64,000 nt of DNA from Planococcus salinarum. GTDB taxonomy: Bacteria > Bacillota > Bacilli > Bacillales_A > Planococcaceae. This document shows, one piece after another, positions 50,613 to 58,700 of this stretch. The notes under the pieces were generated by a model. The model was not told the origin of the DNA, made no database searches, and worked only from the letters and a program-made list of their open reading frames with translations. The stretch is from contig NZ_VIFV01000001.1 in the NCBI RefSeq assembly GCF_007004625.1, positions 62,001 to 126,000 of the forward strand. Direction: 5' to 3'. The position numbers were made by a program, and so were the translations under genes. Numbering within the stretch: the stretch's first letter is position 1; every line of letters starts with the position of its first letter.

Positions 50613-50708
50613 TATACTGTCCGGAGAGAATGAAATACTGTCCGGAACCGATGAAATACTGTCCGCAAATCAAAAATACTGTCCGGAATCTCCTATTTAC
50701 TATCCGCA
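50613..50708. repeat. Phased tandem array, ATACTGTCCGGA core
   Basis: TACTGTCC (last copy TACTATCC) starts at 50615, 50636, 50657, 50677 and 50698: intervals 21, 21, 20 and 21 bp. The core is AAATACTGTCCGGA with GCA replacing GGA in some units. The remaining sequence of the hemQ-ywdK gap is AT-rich and holds only terminators. Confidence 0.83.
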
Positions 50709-50758
50709 GCATATTCCCATCTGAACTGAACGAAATACGAGCCATTCCCCGGCACATC

Positions 50759-50792
50759 AAAAAAACTGCCCGCATCTCACTCGCGGACAGCT
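50759..50792 (-). terminator. ywdK terminator
   Basis: CTGTCCGCGA and TGCGGGCAG arms followed by TTTTTTT on the minus strand. Confidence 0.75.
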
Positions 50793-50804
50793 TTTCCTCC
50801 TTCT

Positions 50805-51182
50805 TTATAGCGCTTTGGTTGCAGCGATGATCAGCAAGATCCAGCCGGCGATGAATGCCAGGCCGCCGATTGGCGTAATTGCGCCTAATATGCTGATGCC
50901 GGTCAGGCTCAAGACATACAGGCTGCCGGAGAAAATGACGATGCCGGCAAGCATCAGATAACCTGCCCAGCTCAAGGACCCCAATGGGCCAAGAAGCGAC
51001 GAACTCATCAATATCGCGACGACCATCAGCCCGATTGAATGGAACATCTGGTATTGAACGGCAGTTTGCCATGTGTCCAAATATTTATCAGCGACGCGGC
51101 CTTCCAGCATGTGCGCGCCGAATGCGCCGAATGCCACGCTCAGTAAAGCATTGACAGCTCCGGCAATCAAGAAAAATTTCAT
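50805..51182 (-). CDS. ywdK: DUF423 membrane protein YwdK
   Basis: A 125-residue membrane protein with four helices. AFGAHML and the WQTAVQYQMFHSIGL block near residue 45 define DUF423. No biochemical function is established. GAGG precedes the ATG. ywdI lies 19 nt upstream, so they are cotranscribed. Confidence 0.9.
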   Translation of the reverse strand: MKFFLIAGAVNALLSVAFGAFGAHMLEGRVADKYLDTWQTAVQYQMFHSIGLMVVAILMSSSLLGPLGSLSWAGYLMLAGIVIFSGSLYVLSLTGISILGAITPIGGLAFIAGWILLIIAATKAL

Positions 51183-51201
51183 TCTTTATTCCTCATTCCC
51201 A

Positions 51202-51468
51202 TTAAAATTCGAACAGCGAATCGCCATTTGCCCCTTCTTCCACCAGTTTCTTTTGGGACAGGACAGGCTGCTGCACGGGGGGCGCTGACAGCGGAGTCGC
51301 GCGAGGCGCTGGCGCTGGTGGAGCATGCTGCTCCTCGCCCTCAAGCAACAGGTCGCAAAGTGCGCGGATTGCTGCAAGGGATTCCCGCATTTTCGCAGCA
51401 TCTCCGCCACGCGCCTGGCGTGCATGTTTTTCTATTTCTGTAATTACGCGTTCATGTCCGACGGCCAT
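51202..51468 (-). CDS. ywdI: YwdI family protein
   Basis: An 88-residue protein: a helical N-terminus (VITEIEKHARQARGGDAAKM, then RESLAAIRALCDLL), a Pro/Ala-rich linker (49-66) and a short acidic end. Matches the small YwdI/DUF5327 family by its helix and position between ung and ywdK. No function known. GGGGGG precedes the ATG. Confidence 0.8.
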   Translation of the reverse strand: MAVGHERVITEIEKHARQARGGDAAKMRESLAAIRALCDLLLEGEEQHAPPAPAPRATPLSAPPVQQPVLSQKKLVEEGANGDSLFEF

Positions 51469-51524
51469 AGTAACCCCCCTTTTTATATATCATCCTTTAT
51501 ATTAACACGCCTTCAATCCAGTCG

Positions 51525-52199
51525 TCAGTCCAAACAGAAATCTATCGGCGGTTCTCCGCGCTGCTGTAACAGGCTGTTCACTTTTGAGAAAGGCCTGCTG
51601 CCGAAAAAACCGCGCCTTGCACTGAACGGGCTCGGATGCGGCGCTTCAATGACGTCATGGCGCGCCAGATCAATCAACCCTTTTTTGGTTTGCGCCGGTT
51701 TGCCCCATAACACGAAGATCACCGGTTCCTCCCGATCAGATAATGTACGGATCACTTCGTCGGTAAACGTTTCCCAGCCTTTCCCGCGATGGGAATGGGC
51801 TTCACCCTGCCGAACGGTCAATACGGTGTTGAGCATCATGACGCCCTGGTCCGCCCATTTGGTCAAAGTGCCGTCTGAAGGTTGTTCGCAGCCGATATCA
51901 TCGTTCAACTCCTTGAAGATATTGCGCAGGCTCGGCGGAATTTTAACGCCGGGTTTGACGGAAAAACTCAAGCCGTGTGCCTGGCCCGGCCCATGATATG
52001 GATCCTGCCCCAGGATGACGACTTTAACGTCCTTGTAAGCCGTATGTTCAAAAGCCGACCAGATTTCGTCTTTCGGTGGATAGACCGTTGCCGTTTCGTA
52101 TTGCTCCTTTAAAAACTCACGAAGTTTCAAGTAATAGGGTTTGTCGAATTCTTCACCAACCACTTCCTGCCAATCGTTGGGCAAAATCTTCTTGTTCAC
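51525..52199 (-). CDS. ung: Uracil-DNA glycosylase
   Basis: Removes uracil from DNA to start base-excision repair. The catalytic water-activating loop is [18 protein letters not shown], and the minor-groove loop is [21 protein letters not shown] at 52199 with GAGGAG 8 nt upstream gives 224 residues; a GTG at 52208 is in frame but touches the ribosome site. Confidence 0.97.
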   Translation of the reverse strand: MNKKILPNDWQEVVGEEFDKPYYLKLREFLKEQYETATVYPPKDEIWSAFEHTAYKDVKVVILGQDPYHGPGQAHGLSFSVKPGVKIPPSLRNIFKELNDDIGCEQPSDGTLTKWADQGVMMLNTVLTVRQGEAHSHRGKGWETFTDEVIRTLSDREEPVIFVLWGKPAQTKKGLIDLARHDVIEAPHPSPFSARRGFFGSRPFSKVNSLLQQRGEPPIDFCLD

Positions 52200-52211
52200 A
52201 GCCTTCACTCC

Positions 52212-52934
52212 TCAGTCTTTAAACTTTACCGTTACATCATAGTCCACCAATTGGAACATTTCTTCAACCGAACGTGCAGCGTTTTTTTCCGCCAGGTCAA
52301 GCACGCCCTGTCCGCGGGTTTCCTCCAGCATCATCTGCTTCGCTTCCTCCGCCAATTCATAGGCTTCGGGAAATTCTCTTCCCCCGCTTAACAGACCTTC
52401 ATTTGAATAAATCTCCACTTTATCCATGAATAATTCAGGACCGCCCAGGAAATCGGCGTGCGGCAATGTGAGAGTCGCCGTTTTCGCTTCATCATCCACT
52501 TCAATATCATCTTCCGTGATTTGCGAGAAGTCGATCCCTGCCCGAACGGACCCGGGAATCACGACCAGCAGTTCCCGCTTCGTGCCCGGCAGATCCAATC
52601 CGATACTCTTGCCGAAGACTTTATTGTCTTCCTGTTTGATGATAACTTTCGAATAGGCTTCTGCCGTCGATAATTCGTTGAGATCCTGCATCCTCTCAAG
52701 GAAAGCGCTTTTGCTCTCGGTCGCTGTGCTGCCCCCTTGGATCATCCACCAGGTTCCGAGCGGCAAGGCGATCAACAACAGCAACCCTGCGGCGATCAAT
52801 AAAAGAAATGAATTGCGGAAAACGCCCATCATCACTTTCATCGATTTCCAAAACCCCGATTCCTCGGTTCCTTCTTTGCCTTTCATTTCTTCCAGCAACC
52901 GTTCCATTTCTGTCAGTTTCGGATCCTTTGCCAA
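52212..52934 (-). CDS. DUF4230 single-pass membrane protein
   Basis: A 240-residue protein with one membrane helix at about 43-66 and an outside domain. VFGKSIGLDLPGTKRELLVV and VRAGIDFSQI fit the DUF4230 family, which has no known function. The cytoplasmic head (1-30) is highly charged. TTG start with GAGGG 7 nt upstream. It precedes ung by 12 nt, so they are probably cotranscribed. Confidence 0.8.
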   Translation of the reverse strand: MAKDPKLTEMERLLEEMKGKEGTEESGFWKSMKVMMGVFRNSFLLLIAAGLLLLIALPLGTWWMIQGGSTATESKSAFLERMQDLNELSTAEAYSKVIIKQEDNKVFGKSIGLDLPGTKRELLVVIPGSVRAGIDFSQITEDDIEVDDEAKTATLTLPHADFLGGPELFMDKVEIYSNEGLLSGGREFPEAYELAEEAKQMMLEETRGQGVLDLAEKNAARSVEEMFQLVDYDVTVKFKD

Positions 52935-53008
52935 TTGACATCCCTCTTTCTATTTTTTTCAGCTGATTGTCGTGGTACGATATTTTTATAAAGAGAAACC
53001 TCATTCAG

Positions 53009-53045
53009 GGGGGCTCACTTCATCCCCACTGAATGTCAGTTGATC
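53009..53045 (+). repeat. Type D repeat fragment
   Basis: CACTTCATCCCCACTGAATG continues to TCAGTTGATCCAA. It shares CTGAATGTCAGTTGATCCAA exactly with the opposite strand of the copy at 19738-19757. It lies between two divergent genes and is not next to a stop codon. Confidence 0.45.
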
Positions 53046-53081
53046 CAACCGGATTTTTTCGGGATAAAAGGAGCAATGCCC

Positions 53082-53336
53082 ATGGCTGACTGGCTTGAAA
53101 AGATCAAAACCGTATCTTCAACAAAAGGCGAAACTGCACCCGAAAGCGCCAAAGCTGCCGGTGTCGGCTGTCTTGCTGCCGTCATCGCAATTTTCACCAT
53201 TTTAACATCTTTTATCGCATTTGGTCTTTTCAGAAGCGGGCATTGGGTAATGGGAAGTTTTGCAGCAGCCTTCGCACTGATCGGCGCGCTCACTTCCATT
53301 CTGCTTTTTTGGCCTCAAAAGCCCAATGGATTGTAA
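53082..53336 (+). CDS. Hypothetical two-helix membrane protein
   Basis: An 84-residue protein beginning MADWLEKIKTVSSTKGE with two hydrophobic helices (about 28-50 and 58-77). AAAGGAG lies 8 nt before ATG 53082, which decides against the in-frame ATGs upstream. I do not recognise the family. It is divergent from the DUF4230 gene and 63 nt ahead of pdxK. Confidence 0.7.
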   Translation: MADWLEKIKTVSSTKGETAPESAKAAGVGCLAAVIAIFTILTSFIAFGLFRSGHWVMGSFAAAFALIGALTSILLFWPQKPNGL

Positions 53337-53399
53337 ATGCAGGGCGTTTTGTTAAAATGAAACATAGCAAACATTCTATCTATTAAAGGAGTTATATAC

Positions 53400-54233
53400 A
53401 TGACACTCAAAAAAACATTAACAATTGCAGGATCCGATACTTCCGGCGGCGCCGGCATCCAGGCCGATCTTAAGACTTTCCAGGAACATGGCACTTACGG
53501 AATGAACGCTTTGACGGTCATCGTCACCATGGATCCGAATAATAATTGGAGCCACGGGGTCCATCCGATTCCGGTTGATACTCTCAAGTCACAAATGGAT
53601 ACAGCTTTCTCGACCGGCATTGATGCACTCAAAACCGGCATGTTGCCGACAGCTGAAATCATCCAGGCGGCCGGCGAAGCAATTGCCGCTTCCGGCATCA
53701 AAGATGTCGTCATCGACCCTGTTATGGCCTGCAAAGGCGAAGCCGAAGTTATGTTCCCTGAAAATGTCGATGCAATGATCAAGTATTTATTGCCGAACGC
53801 CAAAGTGGTAACACCGAACCTGGTCGAAGCCGGCGAACTGTCACGTCTCGGCCGGATCCGCACTGTTGAGGAAATGCAGGCAGCTGCTGAAAAAATCCAT
53901 GCAAGCGGCGCACAATTCGTCGTCGTCAAAGGCGGCAAGCAACTGAAGCATGAAAAAGCCGCTGATTTACTGTTTGACGGCGAAAAGCATTACCTGCTGA
54001 CAGCACCGAAAACGGATACCGATTACAACCACGGCGCCGGCTGTACATTCGCTGCTGCCATCACAGCAAACATTGCAAACGGCCAATCCGTGAAGGATGC
54101 TGTGTTGAACGCCAAAATTTTCGTCTCAACTGCCATCGAACACGGCTGGAAACTGAACGAATACGTCGGTCCCGTCATGCACGGCGCTGCAAATAAATTT
54201 ACGAAACCGGAAGTGGAAGTATTGGAACTGTAA
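53400..54233 (+). CDS. pdxK: Pyridoxine/HMP kinase PdxK
   Basis: Ribokinase-fold kinase of vitamin B6 salvage, homologous to ThiD. The start TLTIAGSDTSGGAGIQADLK binds substrate; Cys111 in VMACKG and Cys215 in NHGAGCTFAAA are the two cysteines typical of the B. subtilis PdxK subgroup. 277 residues. AAAGGAG precedes the ATG. In B. subtilis it is also near ung (YwdB). Confidence 0.92.
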   Translation: MTLKKTLTIAGSDTSGGAGIQADLKTFQEHGTYGMNALTVIVTMDPNNNWSHGVHPIPVDTLKSQMDTAFSTGIDALKTGMLPTAEIIQAAGEAIAASGIKDVVIDPVMACKGEAEVMFPENVDAMIKYLLPNAKVVTPNLVEAGELSRLGRIRTVEEMQAAAEKIHASGAQFVVVKGGKQLKHEKAADLLFDGEKHYLLTAPKTDTDYNHGAGCTFAAAITANIANGQSVKDAVLNAKIFVSTAIEHGWKLNEYVGPVMHGAANKFTKPEVEVLEL

Positions 54234-54254
54234 GTATGTTTCTTGCTCCAATAG

Positions 54255-54288
54255 AAAGGAGGACGCATTTTCTGCGTCCTCCTTTTTT
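54255..54288. terminator. Bidirectional terminator between pdxK and the acetyltransferase gene
   Basis: AAAGGAGGACGCA and TGCGTCCTCCTTT pair perfectly over 13 bp with a TTTTC loop and T-run. Confidence 0.9.
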
Positions 54289-54291
54289 GAT

Positions 54292-55170
54292 TTACAGCTT
54301 CTTTTTCATGAAAACCTGCGCAATGCTCTTTTCAAAGCCTTTATCCTTCAAAACTTGATAGGTGACCGCATTTTCTGTCACTGGCACATTGACGGCGGTT
54401 CGATTAATGGAGTCCCTGAAGTGGCCGAAGACTTCATCAATCAACAGACCAGCGATTTCTTCTCTTTCGCTTGCTTTCGGATCCGTTTCGCATTGATATA
54501 GTATGGTGCGGGCAGCGTTCCCTTGCTCATCTTTCAAAGTCCGGAAGAAGGCATAGCCGATATCTTGCCCTTGGACATTGGCAACAATTCTACCTTCCCC
54601 GTCACGAACGCTCTGCCAATGAGTTTGCCATGGAAAATCGCCGCGGTAAAACGGCAAGGTTCCAATTTCCTCCGGCTCGGCTGGGCGGATGGAGTACGAT
54701 TCGGAACCGTCTGTCTTTTTCCCATCCACCGCCCCGTCCAATTGCAGGAAAAACAGATCGTCGACAATTTCGTAACCAAGCTTCTTATATAATTCGATCG
54801 CTTTGCCATTTCCTGCAATCGCTTCGAGCGTTGCAATTTCGACCCCTTCAGCTTTCAGGAGTTGGAACGTCTTCTCCATCATCTCTTTTCCTACACCCTT
54901 TTTGCGCCACGGCACCGCTACACCAGTTCCGCCGTTCCAGCCGATTTTCCAATTGCCCGACTGCCGGATTCCATTAAGGACAAGCCCCACGGGTTCTCCC
55001 TCTGCAAAAGCCATCACTGACAACTCTTTCGACAGCTCTTCCGTCTCCATTCTTTTTGAGAAAGCCTCCGTGGTCGTGGCCATGTCAAATTGATACCCTT
55101 CAAAACCTCTGTTCCAGGCTACCACCGCCTGTTCCACGGTACATTCCGACAAACTTTTGATTTCAATCAT
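54292..55170 (-). CDS. GNAT-family acetyltransferase
   Basis: A 292-residue protein with two GNAT folds. The first (about 1-150) keeps the acetyl-CoA loop VPWRKKGVGKEMM and GNGKAIELYKKLGYE; the second half is more divergent (ENAVTYQVLKDKGFEKS). The substrate cannot be told from sequence. GGGG precedes the ATG. It is convergent with pdxK. Confidence 0.82.
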   Translation of the reverse strand: MIEIKSLSECTVEQAVVAWNRGFEGYQFDMATTTEAFSKRMETEELSKELSVMAFAEGEPVGLVLNGIRQSGNWKIGWNGGTGVAVPWRKKGVGKEMMEKTFQLLKAEGVEIATLEAIAGNGKAIELYKKLGYEIVDDLFFLQLDGAVDGKKTDGSESYSIRPAEPEEIGTLPFYRGDFPWQTHWQSVRDGEGRIVANVQGQDIGYAFFRTLKDEQGNAARTILYQCETDPKASEREEIAGLLIDEVFGHFRDSINRTAVNVPVTENAVTYQVLKDKGFEKSIAQVFMKKKL

Positions 55171-55247
55171 CTTTATATCCCCTTTGAGTTAGATATGAAG
55201 GTACATTTATTTATTCGCTGTTCCTGTCATCGGTTCCTGCAGAAAAC

Positions 55248-55280
55248 AAAACCCCCACATTATGTGAGGGTTTTGTTTTT
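55248..55280 (-). terminator. Terminator after the ABC permease pair
   Basis: AAAACCCTCACAT and TGTGGGGGTTTT arms followed by TGTTTTC on the minus strand. Confidence 0.75.
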
Positions 55281-55286
55281 GAATCC

Positions 55287-56303
55287 TTAATTTTCATTTC
55301 GCAGTTCATTTCCTTTAACTCTTATCATTTGTTTACGAAGCTGCTCACGGTTCCATTCCACAACCGGATCTTTTGCTGCCTCTTTTTTGCGCACTTTGAC
55401 TTTCGGATTTATGGAGCGCAAATAGCCTTCCATCATCAGGGAAACCGCAAAAATCGCCAGGCCGATGAACAGCACGGGAGCCAGCGGCAGCCACGGGGCT
55501 CCCTGCAGGTAACGGAATGTCGAGCCGAACAATCCAGCCCATTCATAGGAAATCGACATCGGGGGATCTGCCAACATCGGCTCATAACTGACTTTTGTGC
55601 CACCGAGGAACAGGGAGAGCAAGCCGAGATGAGCGAAAACAATAAATGTCTGCATCACCTGCTGGCCGTATAGTACTGCAATTTTCTCGCGCATCTGCGG
55701 ATACAGGTGCTTGCGGATGATGCGCAAACGGCCGGCGCCGAGTGTTTTCGCGGCAAGTATGTATTCCTTATCCCGCAGCAGGGCTGCTTCATTGGCGACC
55801 AGTATAGCCACTATCGGAACGGTCAGCAAAGCCATAATGACGACCTGCAGGCCGATGCGTTCCCAAATCGTGCTGGTAAAACCATCCGGCGGCATCCAAA
55901 GGACCGGTCTCAGAACATACGCTGCAAACAATGTCAGCGGAATATAATGCATCGAATCGGCTAAACTCGAGATCCATTTGCGGTGTTTGTCCAGATAAGT
56001 GCCAAGAATATACCCGAGCGGCACCGCAATCAGCATCCGCAAAGCCGCTACGGCCAATGCCGCCAGTATCGTGTATTTGGCGCCAAGCATGAGTTTGCCC
56101 AGCAGATCGTAGCCGTATTGGTCCGTTCCAAGAGGGTATTGCCAATTCGGTGAAATCGGCGGGCCTTCCACTGCGCGGCCATTTTCCATCAGGTAAAAAA
56201 TCTGGCGGGGAACGTCCCCCAAAATCCATTCATAGACAAAACTCCCGACCAGGAAAAAGGCGAGAATGCTGAAGCCTGTAACAAAATAAGGCTGCTTCCA
56301 CAT
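55287..56303 (-). CDS. ABC transporter permease, OppC/DppC type
   Basis: A 338-residue membrane protein. After the first helix and an extracytoplasmic loop with YPLGTDQYGYDLLGKLMLGA, the permease domain has about five helices and a coupling segment (EYILAAKTLGAGRLRIIRKH). The C-terminal tail is long and basic. It starts directly after the stop of the partner permease. No ATPase or binding protein is nearby, so its cargo is unknown. Confidence 0.87.
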   Translation of the reverse strand: MWKQPYFVTGFSILAFFLVGSFVYEWILGDVPRQIFYLMENGRAVEGPPISPNWQYPLGTDQYGYDLLGKLMLGAKYTILAALAVAALRMLIAVPLGYILGTYLDKHRKWISSLADSMHYIPLTLFAAYVLRPVLWMPPDGFTSTIWERIGLQVVIMALLTVPIVAILVANEAALLRDKEYILAAKTLGAGRLRIIRKHLYPQMREKIAVLYGQQVMQTFIVFAHLGLLSLFLGGTKVSYEPMLADPPMSISYEWAGLFGSTFRYLQGAPWLPLAPVLFIGLAIFAVSLMMEGYLRSINPKVKVRKKEAAKDPVVEWNREQLRKQMIRVKGNELRNEN

Positions 56304-57167
56304 TTACACCGCCCCCTTTCCGCGCAAGCGGCGCACAAAATACCACTCGCCGAAGCTGTACAACACAAACATCGGAAGGAAAAAGCTGAATACAGTTACC
56401 AGAAAAGCGCTGGGATACATATTATCACGCAGGAACAGCATGATTCCCGGCAGATTGAACATCAGCTCCAAAACGAAAAGATTCGACAGCATGAACCACA
56501 TCGTTTTTTTGGATTGAAAAAAAACACTGATGATGGCGTTCCGGAACATATGGACCAGAACGATATAGACTTTCGAAAAACCAAGCGCACGGGCAAGGTC
56601 CACATACATCTGCCGCTCTTCTTCCTGGAACGTCAGCATGGCCAGTCGATACAGCTGGATAGTCGGCAGAATCGCCAGGCACAGCACCGGCAGCCAATAA
56701 ATACGGTCATCCCCCACAGCAGCGATTTTCGAAATCAGAATGCCAGTCTGTTTGAAGAAAAGGACGACTGTGAGCTGCGCCAGCATAATAATCAGGAGAT
56801 CCGGAACCGACTCCAAAAAATAAAGCGCCATTTTGACACGTTCACGCGCTTTCTCAGAAAGCAGCATCGTGATAACGGTCAACAGAAGCGAAACGAAAAC
56901 CGCCACCAGCAAAGCTATAAATAAAATTTCGAGCGAATAGATTATGTATTCGTAGATATTCGGAAACAAGGGCATCGGCTGCTGCGCCCTGTAATTGAAA
57001 AAAGCGATTTCATTGATCGGCCATAATTCCTCAAGAGTCGTTCGGATGGATTCAAAATAAACTCCCCATTTCCACTCCCCTTTCAGCCACCCGCTTATCA
57101 GAACCGGCAAACTGCTGGCCAGGATAATCCCGGCAATGGCAATAAAAAACTTCAGTATTAATTTCAT
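56304..57167 (-). CDS. ABC transporter permease, OppB/DppB type
   Basis: A 287-residue permease with about six helices and the coupling segment MYVDLARALGFSKVYIVLVHMF. ATG at 57167 has GAGG 9 nt upstream; an ATG at 57176 overlaps the ribosome site. It is unusually divergent for OppB: the usual N-terminal NPFTF-type motif is not seen. It forms a two-gene unit with the next permease. Confidence 0.83.
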   Translation of the reverse strand: MKLILKFFIAIAGIILASSLPVLISGWLKGEWKWGVYFESIRTTLEELWPINEIAFFNYRAQQPMPLFPNIYEYIIYSLEILFIALLVAVFVSLLLTVITMLLSEKARERVKMALYFLESVPDLLIIMLAQLTVVLFFKQTGILISKIAAVGDDRIYWLPVLCLAILPTIQLYRLAMLTFQEEERQMYVDLARALGFSKVYIVLVHMFRNAIISVFFQSKKTMWFMLSNLFVLELMFNLPGIMLFLRDNMYPSAFLVTVFSFFLPMFVLYSFGEWYFVRRLRGKGAV

Positions 57168-57306
57168 ATGCCCCATCCTCTTTGTTGGAAAATTCTCTCA
57201 TTCATTATACTAACATTATTTCGGAACCCGTAGAGCTAACTAATCGCAATCTCTGGAATTTTTCCATATACTAAAAGGATACGGATTGTTTGAGGAGGGT
57301 TTTATC

Positions 57307-57657
57307 GTGGAACTAGTCGAAATGAAGAAATTACAGGTCCAATTGGATGCATTCGCCGGGAAAGATGTTTATCTTCACCTGGAAACCACAAATGGATCCT
57401 ATGCAAGCCATTTTAATGAAGCATTTTTCAATGCCGGAGCTTTTATCCGCAATGTCGTCATCAATTATGAATTGGGAAAAGTTATCGGTGACAGCCCGCA
57501 CCGCGTCGGTTTGAAATTGCCGCACGGCTGGGTTTATGCACAAGGCATCACCCATTACGAAATGGACGAGCAAGGCCGCCTGTTGCTTGCAGGGCATGAC
57601 GGAACCGGGAAACTTGCGGTGGCGCTGCAAATCAGCGAAACACCATTCAGTTATTAA
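57307..57657 (+). CDS. yojF: YojF family protein (DUF1806)
   Basis: A 116-residue protein, the same length as B. subtilis YojF, always found just ahead of bshB2. FAGKDVYLHLETTNGSYA and LPHGWVYAQGITHYE are recognisable blocks. Its part in bacillithiol synthesis is unproven. GTG at 57307 has GAGGAGGG 7 nt upstream. bshB2 follows 12 nt later. Confidence 0.88.
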   Translation: MELVEMKKLQVQLDAFAGKDVYLHLETTNGSYASHFNEAFFNAGAFIRNVVINYELGKVIGDSPHRVGLKLPHGWVYAQGITHYEMDEQGRLLLAGHDGTGKLAVALQISETPFSY

Positions 57658-57669
57658 GGGGGAGAAGAT

Positions 57670-58359
57670 ATGACGATTCCAAAAGAAAAGCATGTACTGG
57701 TCGTGTTTCCTCACCCGGACGATGAAGCGTTCGGTGTTTCAGGAACCATAACTACACACATCAAACAAGGTACGCCCGTTACATACGCCTGTCTGACGCT
57801 TGGCGAAATGGGCAGGAATTTAGGCAATCCACCATTTGCCACCAGGGAGTCACTTCCGGAAATCCGGAAAAAAGAATTAAAGGCTTCCGCAGAAGCAATG
57901 GGTCTGACAGATCTTCGAATGCTGGGGTTGCGCGATAAAACAATTGAATTTGAAGATGACGAAAAAATGGTTGGCATGATGACCGATCTTATTGAAGAAT
58001 TGAATCCTTCTCTGGTCATCACTTTTTATCCGAAGTTTGCCGTCCATCCCGACCACGAAGCAACGGCGCGAGCTGTAGTAAGGGCTGTTCGCCGCATGGA
58101 GGAACGGCCGAAGCTTCATTGCGTAGCGTTTGCCAATAATACGCTCGAAGTTCTCGGCAATCCCGACACCGTCTATGACATTACACCTGTCCGTGACCAG
58201 AAAATGGCTTCCATGAAAGCACATATTTCGCAAACTGCCTGGATGCTTGAAGAAATGGAACATAAATTGGCACAGGGCGACACGGAAACGGAAAACTGGC
58301 TGACGAAAGAACGATTTTATAACTACCGCTGGGATGATGATTTCGAAAAATCCTTCTAA
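57670..58359 (+). CDS. bshB2: Bacillithiol biosynthesis deacetylase BshB2
   Basis: Zinc-dependent deacetylase of the PIG-L family, 229 residues. It removes the acetyl group of GlcNAc-malate in bacillithiol synthesis, or of bacillithiol conjugates. The zinc site is HPDDEAFG (15-22) and the later VHPDHEATA. GGGGGAG precedes the ATG. The yojF-bshB2 pair is as in B. subtilis yojFG. A weak CACC/GGTG terminator follows at about 58367-58401. Confidence 0.93.
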   Translation: MTIPKEKHVLVVFPHPDDEAFGVSGTITTHIKQGTPVTYACLTLGEMGRNLGNPPFATRESLPEIRKKELKASAEAMGLTDLRMLGLRDKTIEFEDDEKMVGMMTDLIEELNPSLVITFYPKFAVHPDHEATARAVVRAVRRMEERPKLHCVAFANNTLEVLGNPDTVYDITPVRDQKMASMKAHISQTAWMLEEMEHKLAQGDTETENWLTKERFYNYRWDDDFEKSF

Positions 58360-58466
58360 AATTTTGCACCTCTCTTTTCTTAATTGAAATTAGGGGTGTT
58401 TTTTCTTTTGTTTCTACAATAGTATAGACTTATAAGTTTAATAAATCTTAGCAAGCAGAATAGCTG

Positions 58467-58589
58467 TGTCCAGACTCCAGCGCCCAAATTCTCGGGTCAT
58501 AAGCCACTTTGGCTGTGCGGCTGAAAACACGCCACTTCGCCAAATCGTCTTATGCCTTTCGAATCTAAACGGGCGCTTGCGCTTTTCTA
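58467..58589 (-). repeat. Type A hairpin repeat, copy 7
   Basis: A full copy. On the minus strand it begins AGAAAAGCGCAAGCGCCCGT and ends GCGCTGGAGTCTGGACA. It lies ahead of the yjiH promoter and is not next to a stop codon. The rest of the 341-nt gap holds the yjiH promoter region. Confidence 0.85.
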
Positions 58590-58618
58590 TTGTTTTCAGA
58601 TAAAATAAACAGTATTAC

Positions 58619-58653
58619 TGAAAGCGTTCTCCAAAGGGAAGAATGCTGTATAA
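58619..58653 (+). promoter_or_regulatory. Candidate yjiH promoter with cre-like site
   Basis: A consensus TATAAT lies at about 58648-58653. The hexamer 17 nt upstream is a poor -35. TGAAAGCGTTCTCC (58619-58632) matches the cre consensus except for the last base and would overlap the -35 region, suggesting CcpA control. Confidence 0.4.
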
Positions 58654-58700
58654 TCAGTAATCAGAATGTGTTGAGATACACAAAGAAAAGGGGAAAATCA

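Noticed and set aside
58590-58700. N-terminal extension of the YjiH protein
   Set aside because: It would run through the predicted promoter, and ATG 58701 has a good ribosome site and hydrophobic start.
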